Origin: Deinococcus marmoris
Lineage (GTDB): Bacteria > Deinococcota > Deinococci > Deinococcales > Deinococcaceae
Reading direction: 5' to 3'
DNA: 14,329 nucleotides
Assembly: GCF_001949125.1 (NCBI RefSeq)
Contig: NZ_MSTI01000179.1
Coordinates: 1-14,329, forward strand
Of the stretch, positions 13,634-14,329 are shown piece after piece (position 1 is the stretch's first letter; every line of letters begins with the position of its first letter). Under the pieces are notes generated by a model. It was given only the letters and a program-made list of their open reading frames with translations. It was not told the DNA's origin and made no database searches. The position numbers were made by a program, and so were the translations under genes.

Positions 13634-14077
13634 ATGAAAACAGCTTTTATTACCGGAGCCAACAAGAGTATCGGCTTCGAGACCGCCCGCCAGCTTTTAC
13701 AACAGGGCTACCACGTCTACCTGGGGAGCCGCACTCTGGAAAATGGCCTGAAGGCTGTCCAGCAGCTCAATTCTGAAGGACTCCACAAAGTTGAAGCCAT
13801 TCAGATTGATGTGACCGATCAAGGATCAGTCAAGACGGCCCGTGCAGAGATTGGCTTTAAAACTGAAACTCTGGACGTGCTGATCAACAATGCTGGAATC
13901 AATGGCGGTATGCCGCAGTCGGCCCTTCAGGCAGACATCAGCGCGTTTCGGCGGGTCTTCGATACCAATTACTTCGGTGTCGTGATGCAGTACTCCGGAA
14001 GGTTTTTGACGAATGGGGTGGGGATCGTCCATGTTGATGTGTGGCAACAAAACGGACGACCCCCAGCCAGATTCTAG
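13634..14077 (+). pseudogene. SDR-family oxidoreductase gene cut by IS insertion
   Basis: ATG 13634 has GGAG six bases upstream. Native sequence covers about 117 residues: cofactor motif TGANKSIG (7-14), IDVTD (58-62), NNAG (85-88) and N112 in DTNYFGVV. After codon 117 (ends 13984) the IS begins at 13987, and the frame runs on through IS DNA for ~29 foreign residues to a TAG at 14075-14077. The catalytic Tyr-x-x-x-Lys and the substrate region are missing, so the product should be inactive. The closest shape is the carbonyl-reductase-like SDR type (short MKTAFITGANKSIG start). It was evidently the target gene of the divergent TetR repressor. The 3' half would lie beyond the IS, outside the window. 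Confidence 0.88.
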
Positions 14078-14329
14078 CGGCCCTGCTCCCTGGAACCAGC
14101 CTGCGTTCCACCCAGGCCGCCTATCTTCAGGTGCTGTTGGTGCTGTGGCTGGTCGTTCCTGGACGACTGAATTTCACCAATCTGGCCCGCTATGGCGGGC
14201 CATCTGAGCGAACCCATCGCGCCTGGTTCCAGAAACCAATGCCGTGGGTGGAGTTGAACACCAGTTTGATCTTGCAGATGCAAGATCAGCAGTGTCTGGG
14301 CAGGGAGAGCATCATTGGGATCGACGCAG
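13987..14329 (+). mobile_element. Left end of an insertion sequence (continues off the right edge)
   Basis: The left terminal repeat GCAGTACTCCGGAAGGTTT (13987-14005) is the inverted counterpart of the right end at 289-307, with one mismatch. A short leader of about 35 bases follows and then the transposase start at 14041. Both IS ends in the window face the same way, so two copies of one IS type in direct orientation bracket the region. Confidence 0.8.
14041..14329 (+). CDS. Transposase, N-terminal part (IS4-like DDE type)
   Basis: A frame opens at GTG 14041 after a TGA at 14035-14037 and runs off the window, giving 96 residues (VATKRTTPSQILAALLPG). The central part, LNFTNLARYGGPSERTHRAW then PMPWVELN, is the DNA-binding N-terminal pattern of IS4-like transposases (N-x-x-x-x-ARY-x-x-x-SE-x-T-x-R-x-x-F). 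It ends at GRESIIGIDA, where D95 is probably the first catalytic Asp of the DDE triad. The start is GTG with no strong ribosome site. Together with the C-terminal piece at 2-289 it samples both ends of what is probably one transposase type. Confidence 0.7.
   Translation, partial: MATKRTTPSQILAALLPGTSLRSTQAAYLQVLLVLWLVVPGRLNFTNLARYGGPSERTHRAWFQKPMPWVELNTSLILQMQDQQCLGRESIIGIDA

Overview
The window looks like an accessory region of a GC-rich bacterium, most likely a Deinococcus. This is inferred from GC-rich coding usage, the GAF/GGDEF/HD-GYP protein types, the membrane-anchored Mrr-like nuclease and the transposase types; nothing in the window proves the genus. There is no rRNA, tRNA or CRISPR array that I can see.

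Edges: the first ~307 bases are the 3' end of an insertion sequence (transposase C-terminus plus right terminal repeat). The last ~343 bases are the 5' end of an insertion sequence in the same orientation (left terminal repeat plus transposase N-terminus). The two terminal repeats match at 18 of 19 positions as inverted repeats, so both belong to one IS type and the ~13.7 kb between them is laid out like a composite transposon. The right-hand copy sits inside a short-chain dehydrogenase gene.

Left half (0.3-7.2 kb): a C-terminal remnant of a restriction-modification methyltransferase is followed, mostly on the minus strand, by a c-di-GMP signalling cluster. A module of 'GAF-GGDEF gene then short HD-GYP gene' occurs twice (776-2799 and 3979-5935), and an intact GAF-HD-GYP gene follows (6062-7189). 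The copies decay differently. HD-GYP copy 1 is broken by a ~109-bp insertion with inverted ends and by a 1-base deletion; GGDEF copy 1 looks intact. GGDEF copy 2 has an in-frame TAG at codon 12; HD-GYP copy 2 is open but has altered conserved residues. A plus-strand gene for a two-TM Mrr-type nuclease lies between the modules.

Middle (7.2-8.45 kb): a ParB-like gene with a possible small frameshifted ORF behind it and the tail of an IS3-type transposase in front of it.

Right half (8.45-14 kb): three regulator/enzyme pairs, each divergent: MarR with an alpha/beta hydrolase; LysR with an SDR plus an aldo/keto reductase; TetR with an SDR that is cut by the IS. Two of the shared promoter regions carry clear palindromic operators (a 20-bp perfect palindrome at 9335-9354; twin GGAAC-N3-GTTCC sites at 13516-13551). 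The architecture suggests inducible detoxification or catabolism of small organic compounds; substrates cannot be read from the sequence.
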